64,000 bases of DNA from Gemmatimonadales bacterium (lineage in GTDB: Bacteria; Gemmatimonadota; Gemmatimonadetes; Gemmatimonadales; GWC2-71-9): NCBI GenBank assembly GCA_036265815.1, contig DATAOI010000021.1, positions 1-64,000 on the forward strand, in the 5' to 3' direction. Position 1 is the stretch's first letter. Each line of letters starts with the position of its first letter. The position numbers were made by a program, and so were the translations under genes. Below, in pieces: positions 15,597-24,213 of this stretch. Below the pieces are notes generated by a model. It was not told where the DNA came from. It was given only the letters and a program-made list of their open reading frames with translations, and made no database searches.

Positions 15597-16760
15597 TCAG
15601 CCCATGGTCGAGAGGGCCTCCTCCAGACGCTCGAGCGTGCTATCGATGATGGCTTCGTCGTGCGCCAGCGAGACGAAGTTGTAGGCCGAACGCTTGAAGA
15701 GCAGGCCGCGATGGGCGGCAGCGGCGGCCAGGCGCCGGGAGGCGGTGTCGTCGCGGAACTGGAGGAAGCACATCTCGGGCAGTCCTCCGACGCCGGTGAC
15801 CACGGCCGGGTGCCGGACCGCGAGCCGTTCCAGGCCCGCCAGCAATCGGCCGCCCACCCGCGAGAGGTGACGGGGAACGTCGCGGGCCACCATCTCCGCG
15901 AGCGTCGCGCGCGCCGCCGCCAGCGCCACCCATTCGGTGGCCAGCGTCGACGAGATCCAGGTATGCGCGATGCTGGCCATCACCGCGGCGCGTCCGCCGA
16001 CCACCGCGAGCGGAAAGCCGTTCGCGATTGCCTTGCCCAGCACGGCGAGGTCGGGCGCGATGCCGAAGCGCTCGGTCCCGCCCCCGACAGCCAGACGGCA
16101 GACCGTCTTGATCTCATCGACCACCAGGAGCGCGCCCGCCCGGGTGGTCTCCTCCCGAAGCACAGCCAGCCATTCGGGGTCGGGCTCCCGCACGATGACC
16201 GGCTCGAACACCACGGCGGCCAGCCGGTCGCCGGCCGCGCGGATCAGCTCCCTGGTGCGAGTCGGGTCGTTGAATGGGAGGGCGCCGTAGAGCGCGTGGG
16301 TGCCGGCCGGCACTCCGGCCGACTCGACACCCTGGCACCAGTCGAGCCATCCGTGGTATCCGCATCCGAGCACGTATTCGCGGCCGGTCGCGGCACGGGC
16401 CAGTCGCACGGCCGCCGCCATCGCCTCGGCGCCGGTCTTGAGGAAGCGGGACTGCTCCATCCATGGCAGATGCCGGCGCAGCGCGGCCGCCACTTCCTCT
16501 TCCAGCACCGGTGGGAGCGGGCCGACCACTCCAGACTCCACCGCTTCGACGGCCGCGCGGGTCACGGCCGGGTGCCCGTACCCCAGCGCCACGGCGCCGA
16601 GACCCATGATGTAGTCGACGTACTCGCGTCCCTCCGCATCCCAGACCCGGCAGCCGGCGGAGCGCGTCATGCGCGATGGGAGCCCCGGGCCGGGGGCCCC
16701 GAACAGCGCCTCAGGCCGCTTGCTCACCGTGGAGGTGAAGCCCGCGATGGGTCCGGTCAT
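15597..16760 (-). CDS. Class III PLP-dependent aminotransferase (GSAM-like)
   Basis: A 387-residue fold-type I aminotransferase. Visible motifs are the substrate loop GLGAVALGYGHP, LKTGAEAMAAAVRLAR (equivalent to the .SGSEA.. phosphate-binding motif), GYHGWLDWC, LVVDEIKT (PLP-ring Asp), and the PLP Lys in LGKAIANGFPL. The overall pattern is closest to glutamate-1-semialdehyde aminomutase-type enzymes, which are used both in haem synthesis and in many secondary or catabolic pathways. The start at ATG 16760 overlaps the stop of the heparinase gene (ATGA). In this operon it likely adds or removes an amino group on a sugar acid or keto intermediate. Confidence 0.85.
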   Translation of the reverse strand: MTGPIAGFTSTVSKRPEALFGAPGPGLPSRMTRSAGCRVWDAEGREYVDYIMGLGAVALGYGHPAVTRAAVEAVESGVVGPLPPVLEEEVAAALRRHLPWMEQSRFLKTGAEAMAAAVRLARAATGREYVLGCGYHGWLDWCQGVESAGVPAGTHALYGALPFNDPTRTRELIRAAGDRLAAVVFEPVIVREPDPEWLAVLREETTRAGALLVVDEIKTVCRLAVGGGTERFGIAPDLAVLGKAIANGFPLAVVGGRAAVMASIAHTWISSTLATEWVALAAARATLAEMVARDVPRHLSRVGGRLLAGLERLAVRHPAVVTGVGGLPEMCFLQFRDDTASRRLAAAAAHRGLLFKRSAYNFVSLAHDEAIIDSTLERLEEALSTMG

Positions 16761-19492
16761 TCGAGCTCCAGCACTCCGAAGGCCGTCTCCGGCTGGCGGT
16801 CGCCCCGGAGGTAGACCCAACCCCCGCCGCCGCTCCAGACCAGCTGCCCGGCGCGCCGGAGCCGCCCCGGCCGCATCTCGTTCACCAGCAGATCGAACGG
16901 AATCCGGTCTCCGCCGCGCACCCGCCAGTCGGCGACGCTGATTCCGAGGGTTATCGAGTACCCGGTCTCGGTCCCCTGCCAGCCACCGTCCACCATCTCC
17001 GGAGCGCCCGCGTAGCCGCTGACCGGATGGACCCTGATCGCGCCGTCCTCGTCGCCCGGCACCACCAGAAATCCGTAGACCGGCCCATCGCGATCGGGGC
17101 GCAGGTAAACCTGGACACCGTCGGCGTGGATGTCATCGAGCTCGTTATCGAGCCGAAGCGGCGGCGAGTCCGGGGCACGGATGATCACCTCCGACTTGAC
17201 CACCTCGATACCGAGATAGAGCGCGGACTCGTCCCAATTGGCCAACACCGTGGCGGACAGCTCCTCCGGGCCGGGGTACGGCTCCTCGCTTCGACGGTAT
17301 TGGTCCTCGTAGTCGAGGGCCATCGGCTCGGTCGGCGTGAAGCCCTCCAGCGTGCCGTCGAGCGCGGGCGGCTCCGGCACGTGCGCGGCGACTCCATGCG
17401 CCACCAGCGGCCGGTCGGGATTGATCAGCGGCTTGGAGACGACCGGCGGGCGACGGCCGCCGGCCAGGTGGAGCGGGCCGGCCTCGAGCGTCATCTCCCA
17501 GCCGTCGCTCACCGGCAAGTGGCTGTCCACCCCTTCGGCGTGCTCGACCTGCACCAGCTCACCCTCGACCCTCAACGCCTGAACCAGCGCGGCCCCTGCG
17601 GCCGGCTCGAGCACCGCGACCAGCCGAGCGTTGCGTCCCTGGGTGCGCACGAGATAGAAAGTCTGCCGCGCGGCCTGTCCCGGACGCCCGGGGCCCACCG
17701 CTCGAAGGAGCTGGCCACCATCGAGGTGCAGGCGGAGCGTGATCGCGGCCGACCCGGGTGCACTGGCGCGGAGAACCACCGCATCCGCTGTGTCGCCGGT
17801 GAACCGCTCGGGCGAGCTCACGAATTCGTCGGCGAGCTGATCCGGCGCCCAGCCACCGGCGGTGAGGACCTCCACCGTTCCGTCGAGATGCCAGGGAACC
17901 TCGAGGAGGTGCTCCTCATCCGCGCTCAGGTCCAGCAGGTCGAGCAGGTAGTGCGGACCGCTCACCAGCGTGCGCGAGAGCGCTCCGTAGCTGCCACGAG
18001 CCCAGGACCAGTCGCCCTGGACATCGAAGTTGGTGCAACGCGCGTCGACCGGAGGTTGGGAAACGCCATCCAGCCGGGGCGCGTTGTGTGCCAGGGTGGA
18101 GCGGTACCAGAAGAGGTCGCGATCGACGTACGATCCGGTTCCCGGATCTGCCAGCCAGTGGCAGCCGCCGGCGTGCAGGGTCAGATGGAGCCGATCGGGG
18201 TGTCCATGACCTCCGCCGTATGCGCCGCACTCGAGGCTGGTGTAGCGATCGCCCTCCCGCAGCACGGCCAGCCCCTGCTGTTCCAGCAGCACGGACCCCG
18301 GTGCCCACCGACCCTCCACCTCGGGCATGGCAGGCATCATCTCCAGCAGCGACCACCAAGAGAGATCGGCGCGCGTGCGCGGCCGATCGGGGGGCGGCTC
18401 ATCCATCTCATGCAGGTACGAGTCGAACGGCTGGGCCGGAGGCGCGGGCACCGAGTAGAGCTCGCGGAGCCATCCCCAGAGGTCCGAGTCGGTGCGGCCC
18501 AGACGGGCGAGACCTACCTCCCAGAGCTCCAGGTACATCGGCTGTGCCAGTGAGACGCCGAAGCGCGAATCCTTCCGGGCCGGAAAGGTATGGTCGGGAA
18601 GCGCCGTGACCGCCGGGGCGCGAAGCGCGGCGTGAAGCCGGAGGGCGAGTCGCTCGTCGGCGAGCAGATCGACGCCGGTCCACCGGGCCCACCCCAGCGC
18701 GAGGAGCTGGCCCCGTAGGGCGAACAGATGGTAGTTCTCCCCCTCGAACCACATGCCGTCGTCTCGAAATCCCTGGAGCAGGTGGGCCAGGATGCCGGTG
18801 GGGCCTTCGACGGTGCGGGTGGCGAGCTCCTCGTCCTCGAACCAGACCGCCGCGGCCGTCAGCGCCGCGTTGTGCCAGGTCTGCCGGTTGGAGAGGCCCT
18901 CGTCGAACTCGCCGATCAGGTTGGCGGCCTCGTCGGCGACCTGGTTCACCCCCTCCGCCGCTTCCGGGGAGAGCTGACCGCTCTCGCGCAGCAGCACCGC
19001 CGCCGAGAGATAGTCAGTGAGCCAGATCGACTCCAGGTAGGTCGAAAAGAAGAGCCGGCCGGGGCCGAGCACGTTGTCCCGGTTGGGGAACTCCAGGTAG
19101 GCGCCGGCATAGTCGATGAGGATCGCCTGGGCCGTGCCGGCCGCCGCCTGGTGATCGGCGAGCGATGCCAGCGTCGCGAGCGTTGCCGCCCGCTCGGCCA
19201 GCCAGAGATGCTGGTAGCGCGCCCAAGCGAGGTCGTGCCGCTCACCGGTGAACTCGCACCCGCAGCGGGGACACCGGTGAACCGATGGGCTCCATGGGTC
19301 GAAGCGTAGCGGGCTCCGGTCCTGGGGACAGAAGCCGCCGTCGGTGGAGAGGAGCGCCTTGGCCCGGGGCGCCGGCGGACGCCGGGCCAGCAGCGGGGCG
19401 GCACGTTCGGCAAGCCGCCTGATCAGCGCCGACAGGTCGGGCGATGGGCCCAGCGCCTCGCGTCGGACCGACAGCTCCGCGGCGGTCAGCAC
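16757..19492 (-). CDS. Heparinase II/III-like protein with C-terminal carbohydrate-binding-like domain
   Basis: 911 residues. An N-terminal Cys-rich patch (FCPQ... HRCPRCGCEF, about 73-105) precedes an alpha/alpha toroid. The heparinase II/III core follows, with GGHGHPDRLHLTLHAGG and LADPGTGSYVDR around residues 450-480, the family's active-site stretch. From about 690 on, a separate domain resembles CBM9-like modules (LDGTLEGF, VLANWDESALYLGIEV, LDDIHADGVQVYLRP). The family cleaves uronate-containing polysaccharides by beta-elimination. No signal peptide is evident, implying action on imported oligosaccharides. The start at 19492 overlaps the GHMP kinase by 7 bp; its own stop overlaps the aminotransferase by 4 bp. 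Confidence 0.85.
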   Translation of the reverse strand: MLTAAELSVRREALGPSPDLSALIRRLAERAAPLLARRPPAPRAKALLSTDGGFCPQDRSPLRFDPWSPSVHRCPRCGCEFTGERHDLAWARYQHLWLAERAATLATLASLADHQAAAGTAQAILIDYAGAYLEFPNRDNVLGPGRLFFSTYLESIWLTDYLSAAVLLRESGQLSPEAAEGVNQVADEAANLIGEFDEGLSNRQTWHNAALTAAAVWFEDEELATRTVEGPTGILAHLLQGFRDDGMWFEGENYHLFALRGQLLALGWARWTGVDLLADERLALRLHAALRAPAVTALPDHTFPARKDSRFGVSLAQPMYLELWEVGLARLGRTDSDLWGWLRELYSVPAPPAQPFDSYLHEMDEPPPDRPRTRADLSWWSLLEMMPAMPEVEGRWAPGSVLLEQQGLAVLREGDRYTSLECGAYGGGHGHPDRLHLTLHAGGCHWLADPGTGSYVDRDLFWYRSTLAHNAPRLDGVSQPPVDARCTNFDVQGDWSWARGSYGALSRTLVSGPHYLLDLLDLSADEEHLLEVPWHLDGTVEVLTAGGWAPDQLADEFVSSPERFTGDTADAVVLRASAPGSAAITLRLHLDGGQLLRAVGPGRPGQAARQTFYLVRTQGRNARLVAVLEPAAGAALVQALRVEGELVQVEHAEGVDSHLPVSDGWEMTLEAGPLHLAGGRRPPVVSKPLINPDRPLVAHGVAAHVPEPPALDGTLEGFTPTEPMALDYEDQYRRSEEPYPGPEELSATVLANWDESALYLGIEVVKSEVIIRAPDSPPLRLDNELDDIHADGVQVYLRPDRDGPVYGFLVVPGDEDGAIRVHPVSGYAGAPEMVDGGWQGTETGYSITLGISVADWRVRGGDRIPFDLLVNEMRPGRLRRAGQLVWSGGGGWVYLRGDRQPETAFGVLELE

Positions 19493-20484
19493 GGGTGGAC
19501 GCCCTCCTCGGCCCAGCGCAACGGCAGCCGCGTCATGCCCAACGCGCGCGCGGCCTCGGCGGCAGGCCGAAGATCCTCATCGCCCAGCAGGAAGAACATC
19601 GAACCCCCGGCACCGGAGCCGGCCGCTTTCCCCCCGAGCGCACCAGCCTCGACCATCGCCCGCTCGAGCCGGGACATGAGCGGGGTGCACATGGCCGGAT
19701 CGAGCGCCTGTTGGTGCAGCCAGTTCCGGGAGAGGAGCTCACCGATTCGGGGCAGATCGCCGGACCGGAGCGCCTCCGGCATCCGCTCGGCGGCCGTCCG
19801 GAGGCCATCCAGCGCGCCCGCGATGGCGGGTTCGCCGCGCTCGTACGCCTGCATGACCCGGTCGATGGTGGCCCCGGAGAAGCGGGACGCGCCGGTGTAG
19901 AAGAGCAGCATCCGCCGCTCCAGCTCCGCGGCCACATCAGCGGGCACGGCCACCTGCTCGACCGCCACCGTCGGGTCGCGGAACTCGAGCCGGAGGAATC
20001 CGCCGAACGCCGCGGCGAACTGATCCTGGCGGCCGCCGGGAATGCCCGCCTCCGCCGCCTCCAGATGACAGGCCAGCTCGGCGATGCGCCGGCGGTCGGG
20101 GAGCTCGCCCCTGACGTGGCTGAGCGCCGTCACCAATGCCACGTCGAGGGCGCCGGAGCTGCCGAGCCCCGAGCCCGGCGGTGCATCGGAGCGGGTGATC
20201 AGGGTGCAGGGGCCCACCGGAAGCATCCGCAGCCCGGCCGCGAGCAAGGGCAGCGATCCTCGCGAAGGAATCATCGCGGCATCGGACACCTCGATCTCCT
20301 GCCCCAGGTCCTCAGCCACCAGCCGGTAGCTGGCGCCGCCTGGTCGGACCTCCGCATGGGCATAGAGCTGGACGGCGGCAGACACCACCAACCCGCCTTC
20401 TCGCGCCGAGTAGGGCGGCACGTCGGTCCAGCCCCCGGCGAGGTCGAGCCGGACCGGTGCCGCCGCCCGGACCGGCTCGATCAC
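19486..20484 (-). CDS. GHMP-family sugar kinase (fucokinase / heptose-7-phosphate kinase type)
   Basis: 332 residues from GTG 20484. This start codon overlaps the stop of the solute-binding protein gene (GTGA). It has an N-terminal APVRLDLAGGWTDVPPYS, a sugar-kinase signature shared by HddA, Fkp-type fucokinases and related kinases, then the ATP-binding PPGSGLGSSGALD (about 102-114) and a C-terminal AAGSGAGGSMFF motif. These enzymes phosphorylate C1 or C7 of hexoses or heptoses. The long open frame continues upstream through the previous gene, but only this portion is kinase-like. It is likely to activate the imported sugar or the sugar released by the lyase and glycosidase of the operon. Confidence 0.85.
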   Translation of the reverse strand: MIEPVRAAAPVRLDLAGGWTDVPPYSAREGGLVVSAAVQLYAHAEVRPGGASYRLVAEDLGQEIEVSDAAMIPSRGSLPLLAAGLRMLPVGPCTLITRSDAPPGSGLGSSGALDVALVTALSHVRGELPDRRRIAELACHLEAAEAGIPGGRQDQFAAAFGGFLRLEFRDPTVAVEQVAVPADVAAELERRMLLFYTGASRFSGATIDRVMQAYERGEPAIAGALDGLRTAAERMPEALRSGDLPRIGELLSRNWLHQQALDPAMCTPLMSRLERAMVEAGALGGKAAGSGAGGSMFFLLGDEDLRPAAEAARALGMTRLPLRWAEEGVHPC

Positions 20485-21908
20485 GGCGCCACCCACCAGT
20501 CGTGTACCGTTGCCAGCTCTCCCCGCAGATCCATCGTCACCCCATGTACTCGCCGGTTCATGCCCTGGAGCCCGCGCGCGTGGTAGAGGAATGCCACCGG
20601 CACCGAGTCCGCGAACCATCGCTGCGCGGCCGCGGGATCGGCCGGGGCCGTCCGGCCGGCCAGCTCCGCCAACGGCCGCAGGTAGCCCAGCCCGAGGTCG
20701 CCCGGCACGCCCAGCACCGCGGCCTCGAAGTCGTGCGCCGGACCGTAGACCCGGGCGAGAAAGGCGGTGAGCTCGAGCTGGCGGATGGTGACCTCGAATC
20801 CCTCCGTGGCCAGACGGCTCTGGATCATCTGCTCCATCGGTGCTTCTCCGCTGCCGACCGTCAACAGCTCGAAACCGATCGCGGCACCGCTCCGGGCCGG
20901 CGGCGCACCGTCTGCCGCAGGGATGGGAAGATAGCCGGGCACTTCGGGAGGAACCGGCCCTTCGGCGGGAGTGCCGAAGCCGTAGAGGTAGCCGTCGACG
21001 ATCTCCCGGCGGTCGATACCCCGATTCAGCCGGCGGCGCACCCCGATGGCGTCGAACGGACCGCGCCGAGTGTTGAGCACGAGGCCATAGGTCATGAGAA
21101 TCGGATAACTCAGGACGGCGAGCGCGGAATCCCGGCGGACGAAGTCGGCGTGCGCCGGCTGGATGCCCGCGAAATCGAGCTCGCCCGCCGCGAGCGCGGC
21201 CAGCTTGGTGGTCGGCTCGTCGACCACGACGAGGATGAAGCGCCGAAGCCGGGGCGGACCGCCCAGGCGCGCCGGGAAATCGGGGTTGGCCGCGAAGACC
21301 CACCGGCGATTGGCCTCGTGCGCCACGAAGCGAAAGGGACCATTGCCCACCGGGGCCGTGTTCCAGGCGGCCTGCCGCAGGCGGTCGTGCGGCACCGTGT
21401 CCAGCAGGTGGGCCGGGAGGATCGCGAGGTCGGTGAGCACGTCGGGAAAGCGGGACTGGGGCGTCGTGAACCGGAGGACCACGGTCGAATCGTCGGGCGC
21501 GATGACCGAGTCGACGCCGGCGAGCTCGCTGCCTCGAGGGTAGCCGGTCGCGGGGTCGGCCGCGGCCCGGAGGGTCCATGCCACGTCAGCCGCGGTCGTC
21601 GGGAGCCCGTCGTGCCAGCGCACCGCGGATTCGAGATGAAAGGCGAGCCGACGCCGGTCGGCCGACCAGTCCCAGCTCCGCGCAAGGTAGGGCCGAGGAG
21701 CCAGCACGCTGTCGTAGCGGGCCAGTGTCGTCAGCAGCACGTAGCGCTGGACCTGCCGGGCCAGCGGATGCAGCGTGAGCAGGGGGTTGATGCTCTGGAG
21801 GTCGGCGCCGGAAGCGAAGAGCACCGTCGCCCCGCGGCGCGACGCCGACGGCTGGCAGGCCGCCAGGGCCAGGCAGATGAGCGGTGACCAGCGCGGGCGA
21901 CGGGGCAC
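20481..21908 (-). CDS. ABC transporter solute-binding lipoprotein, family 5 (peptide/oligosaccharide type)
   Basis: 475 residues from GTG 21908, which gives a short signal peptide ending ALAAC (lipobox). An in-frame ATG at 21932 is possible but would overlap the divergent permease start. SBP_bac_5 features are the ..LYD.L...L.P.LA..W..S.D....F.L...V.WHDG.P.TA.DV.W pattern seen as YLARSWDWSADRRRLAFHL and VRWHDGLPTTAADV. It binds peptides, nickel or oligosaccharides in the periplasm. It is the first gene of the large minus-strand operon, and its partner permeases start only 22 bp away on the other strand. The ATPase subunits are not in the window. Confidence 0.85.
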   Translation of the reverse strand: MPRRPRWSPLICLALAACQPSASRRGATVLFASGADLQSINPLLTLHPLARQVQRYVLLTTLARYDSVLAPRPYLARSWDWSADRRRLAFHLESAVRWHDGLPTTAADVAWTLRAAADPATGYPRGSELAGVDSVIAPDDSTVVLRFTTPQSRFPDVLTDLAILPAHLLDTVPHDRLRQAAWNTAPVGNGPFRFVAHEANRRWVFAANPDFPARLGGPPRLRRFILVVVDEPTTKLAALAAGELDFAGIQPAHADFVRRDSALAVLSYPILMTYGLVLNTRRGPFDAIGVRRRLNRGIDRREIVDGYLYGFGTPAEGPVPPEVPGYLPIPAADGAPPARSGAAIGFELLTVGSGEAPMEQMIQSRLATEGFEVTIRQLELTAFLARVYGPAHDFEAAVLGVPGDLGLGYLRPLAELAGRTAPADPAAAQRWFADSVPVAFLYHARGLQGMNRRVHGVTMDLRGELATVHDWWVAP

Positions 21909-21930
21909 GGCGTAAGGTAAATTGCCCGGC

Positions 21931-22884
21931 ATGTCCCTGCTGGCACGCCGCGCGCTCACCGGCATCAGCGTCATCCTCGGCGTGGTGACCCTGATGTTCT
22001 TCCTGCTTCGACTGGCGCCCGGTGACCCCGCCCTGCTCCTGGTGGGACCGGCCGCGACGGCCGAGCAGGTGGCGAGCCAGCGGCACGCATTGGGGCTCGA
22101 CCGGCCGCTCCCCCTGCAATACGCCGCCTGGCTCAGCCGTTTCGCCCGGGGCGATTGGGGCACCAGCATCGCCACCGGCCGGCCGGTGCGCGCCATGCTG
22201 GGCGAGGCGTGGCCCGCCACCGTGCGGCTGGTCGGCATCTCCCTGCTGCTCAGCTACCTGCTCGGCATCGCCGTGGGCGCGGTGCAGGCCACCCGGGGCG
22301 GCGGTCTGGATGCCGCGCTCTCCGTGTTGAGCGTCGCGCTCTTCGCGCTGCCGGGCTACTGGCTGGGTCTCATGCTGGTCATGCTCTTCACCTATCAGTT
22401 GAAGCTGCTGCCGGCCTTCGGCTCCGCCGGGTTCGATGCGGACTTTCTGACCGGCTGGGAGCGTGAGGCCGACCGGCTCCGCCACCTGGTCCTTCCCCTC
22501 GCCACCCTCACGCTGATCGGCATCGGGGGCACGGCGCGGTTCGTTCGGGGCGCCATGCTCGACGTGGCCGGGCTGCCCTATGTCGCCATCGCACGAGCAA
22601 AGGGGCTCTCGGAGACGCGCATCGCGCTGCGGCACGTGCTGCGGAACGCGCTCATCCCGGTGCTGACGCTGCTCGGGCTTTCGCTGCCAACCCTGTTCTC
22701 AGGCGCGGTCTTCATCGAGGCGATCTTCGCCTGGCCCGGGGTCGGCCGAGTCCTGGTCGAGGGCGTCCAGGCTCGCGACTATCCGGTGGTGATGGCCGCG
22801 ACCGCGGTGAGCGCAGTGCTGGTGGTGCTGGGGAATCTTCTCGCCGAGCTGCTGGTGAGCTGGGCCGACCCTCGGGTTCGATGA
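21931..22884 (+). CDS. ABC transporter permease, DppB/OppB type
   Basis: A 317-residue inner-membrane permease with about six membrane spans (first LTGISVILGVVTLMFFLLRL). LRLAPGDPA follows the first helix, as in DppB, and the EAA-type loop around YVAIARAKGLSETRIALRHVLRNALIPV is the classical ATPase-contact motif. It pairs with the next gene, whose start overlaps this stop (ATGA). It is divergent from the solute-binding protein and probably transports the peptide or glycoconjugate that the operon metabolises. The start at ATG 21931 is preferred to an in-frame TTG 9 bases upstream. Confidence 0.88.
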   Translation: MSLLARRALTGISVILGVVTLMFFLLRLAPGDPALLLVGPAATAEQVASQRHALGLDRPLPLQYAAWLSRFARGDWGTSIATGRPVRAMLGEAWPATVRLVGISLLLSYLLGIAVGAVQATRGGGLDAALSVLSVALFALPGYWLGLMLVMLFTYQLKLLPAFGSAGFDADFLTGWEREADRLRHLVLPLATLTLIGIGGTARFVRGAMLDVAGLPYVAIARAKGLSETRIALRHVLRNALIPVLTLLGLSLPTLFSGAVFIEAIFAWPGVGRVLVEGVQARDYPVVMAATAVSAVLVVLGNLLAELLVSWADPRVR

Positions 22885-23747
22885 GCGGGTCGCTCCTCCG
22901 AGACCGACGGGCTGCCTTCGGCCTGGGCGTGCTCGGCCTCGCGGTGCTGGCCGCGCTCGGTGCGCCGTGGATCGGCGGCGATCCATTCGTCCATCGTGAC
23001 ATCGTGACCACCCGGTTCCTCCCGCCGTTGAGCGCGGACGCAGGGGGCACCCTCCATCTCCTGGGCACCGACCGCTTCGGCCGGGACGTGTGGGCCCGGC
23101 TCCTGTTCGGCGCCCGGGTCTCGCTCGGCGTGGGCGCGCTGGCGGTGCTGATCTCGGTGCTGCTCGGCGTGGCGGTCGGCGCACTGGCCGGCTTCTGGCG
23201 CGGCTGGGCCGGGGCGGCGTTGCTCGCGCTCACCGACTTCGCCCTGGCCCTCCCCCGGGTCGTCCTCCTGTTGCTGCTCGCTTCGCTGTGGCAGCCGAGC
23301 GCCTGGCTGGTGATCGTGGTGCTCGGCGTGACCGGCTGGATGACGATCGCTCGCCTGGTGCATGGAGAAGTGCGGGCCCTCGCGGTCAGACCGTTCGTCG
23401 AGAGCGCCGTCGGGCTGGGGGTACCGGGGCCACGAATCCTGCTGCGGCACATCCTGCCGAACGCGCTGACGCCGGTCATCGTGGCGGCCGCATTGGGCCT
23501 CGGGAACGCAATTCTGCTCGAGGCCGGCCTCTCCTTTCTCGGTCTCGGCGTGCAGCCGCCGACGCCGTCGTGGGGGAATCTGATCGCCTCCGGGCGGGAC
23601 ACCCTGGTGAACGCGCCGTGGGTCGCCACGGCACCCGGGGTGGCGCTGGTGCTGGTCGTCGTGGCGGCCACGCTGCTGGGGGATGCAGTTCGGGACCGGC
23701 TGGATCCGGGGCGGCGGACCCAGACACAGGCCATTGGAAGGATGTGA
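22881..23747 (+). CDS. ABC transporter permease, DppC/OppC type
   Basis: A 288-residue membrane protein whose ATG overlaps the previous stop by 4 bp. It shows the OppC N-terminal helix (FGLGVLGLAVLAALGAPWI), the HLLGTDRFGRDVWARLLFGARVSL motif region typical of DppC/OppC proteins, and the EAA-like VGLGVPGPRILLRHILPN loop. It forms a heterodimeric channel with the DppB-like partner. The next gene downstream is an acetyltransferase rather than the expected DppD/DppF ATPases, so the ATPase must be encoded elsewhere or shared. Confidence 0.88.
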   Translation: MSGSLLRDRRAAFGLGVLGLAVLAALGAPWIGGDPFVHRDIVTTRFLPPLSADAGGTLHLLGTDRFGRDVWARLLFGARVSLGVGALAVLISVLLGVAVGALAGFWRGWAGAALLALTDFALALPRVVLLLLLASLWQPSAWLVIVVLGVTGWMTIARLVHGEVRALAVRPFVESAVGLGVPGPRILLRHILPNALTPVIVAAALGLGNAILLEAGLSFLGLGVQPPTPSWGNLIASGRDTLVNAPWVATAPGVALVLVVVAATLLGDAVRDRLDPGRRTQTQAIGRM

Positions 23748-23751
23748 GACC

Positions 23752-24213
23752 ATGGAGATCCGACCGGCACGTCGGGAGGACCTCGACGCGGTTCGAAGGC
23801 TACTGGCGGATGCCGCCTTGCCTCTGGATGGACTGGAGGATCAGTTCGGCAGCGGCTATGCGGTGGCTGTCGAGTCGGGCCGGCTGACGGGCGCGGCCGG
23901 CGTGGAGCGGTACGGCCGGTACGGGCTGCTGCGCTCGGTGATCACTGCGCCGGATCGGCGCGGCCGTGGGATCGGTGAGGCTTTAGTGCGCGATCGTTTG
24001 GACTGGGCCGGGCAGGAAGGGCTGGAGGAGGTGTACCTCCTGACGACGACGGGGGCGAGCTACTTCCCCAGGCTCGGATTCATGCCGGTGGCGCGCGAGA
24101 AAGTGCCGGCGGAGATTCGCGCCTCAGGAGAATTCAGCAGTGTATGCCCGAGCAGTGCGGTGGTGATGCTCTGCCCACTGGGCACGCCTGGCTCTGGAGG
24201 AGCCCGGCCCTAG
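23752..24213 (+). CDS. ArsN2-like GNAT N-acetyltransferase
   Basis: A 153-residue GNAT enzyme. The sequence follows the ArsN2 family closely: IRPARREDLDAVRRLLADA at the start, then G..LEDQFGSGYAVAVE, GAAGVERYGRYGLLRSV, the acetyl-CoA loop APDRRGRGIGEALV, YLLTTTGASYFPRLGF and a C-terminal EFSSVCPSSAVVM. Members of this family are usually found in arsenic-resistance clusters and acetylate organoarsenical or related toxic amines. The start at ATG 23752 is 4 bp after the permease stop, so it may be cotranscribed with the transporter. No arsR, arsC or arsB gene is nearby, so an arsenic role here is not supported by context. Confidence 0.8.
   Translation: MEIRPARREDLDAVRRLLADAALPLDGLEDQFGSGYAVAVESGRLTGAAGVERYGRYGLLRSVITAPDRRGRGIGEALVRDRLDWAGQEGLEEVYLLTTTGASYFPRLGFMPVAREKVPAEIRASGEFSSVCPSSAVVMLCPLGTPGSGGARP

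Noticed and set aside
23752-24213. An arsenic-resistance operon around the ArsN2-like gene
   Set aside because: No arsR, arsC, arsB or acr3 gene is nearby; only the acetyltransferase family resemblance is supported.
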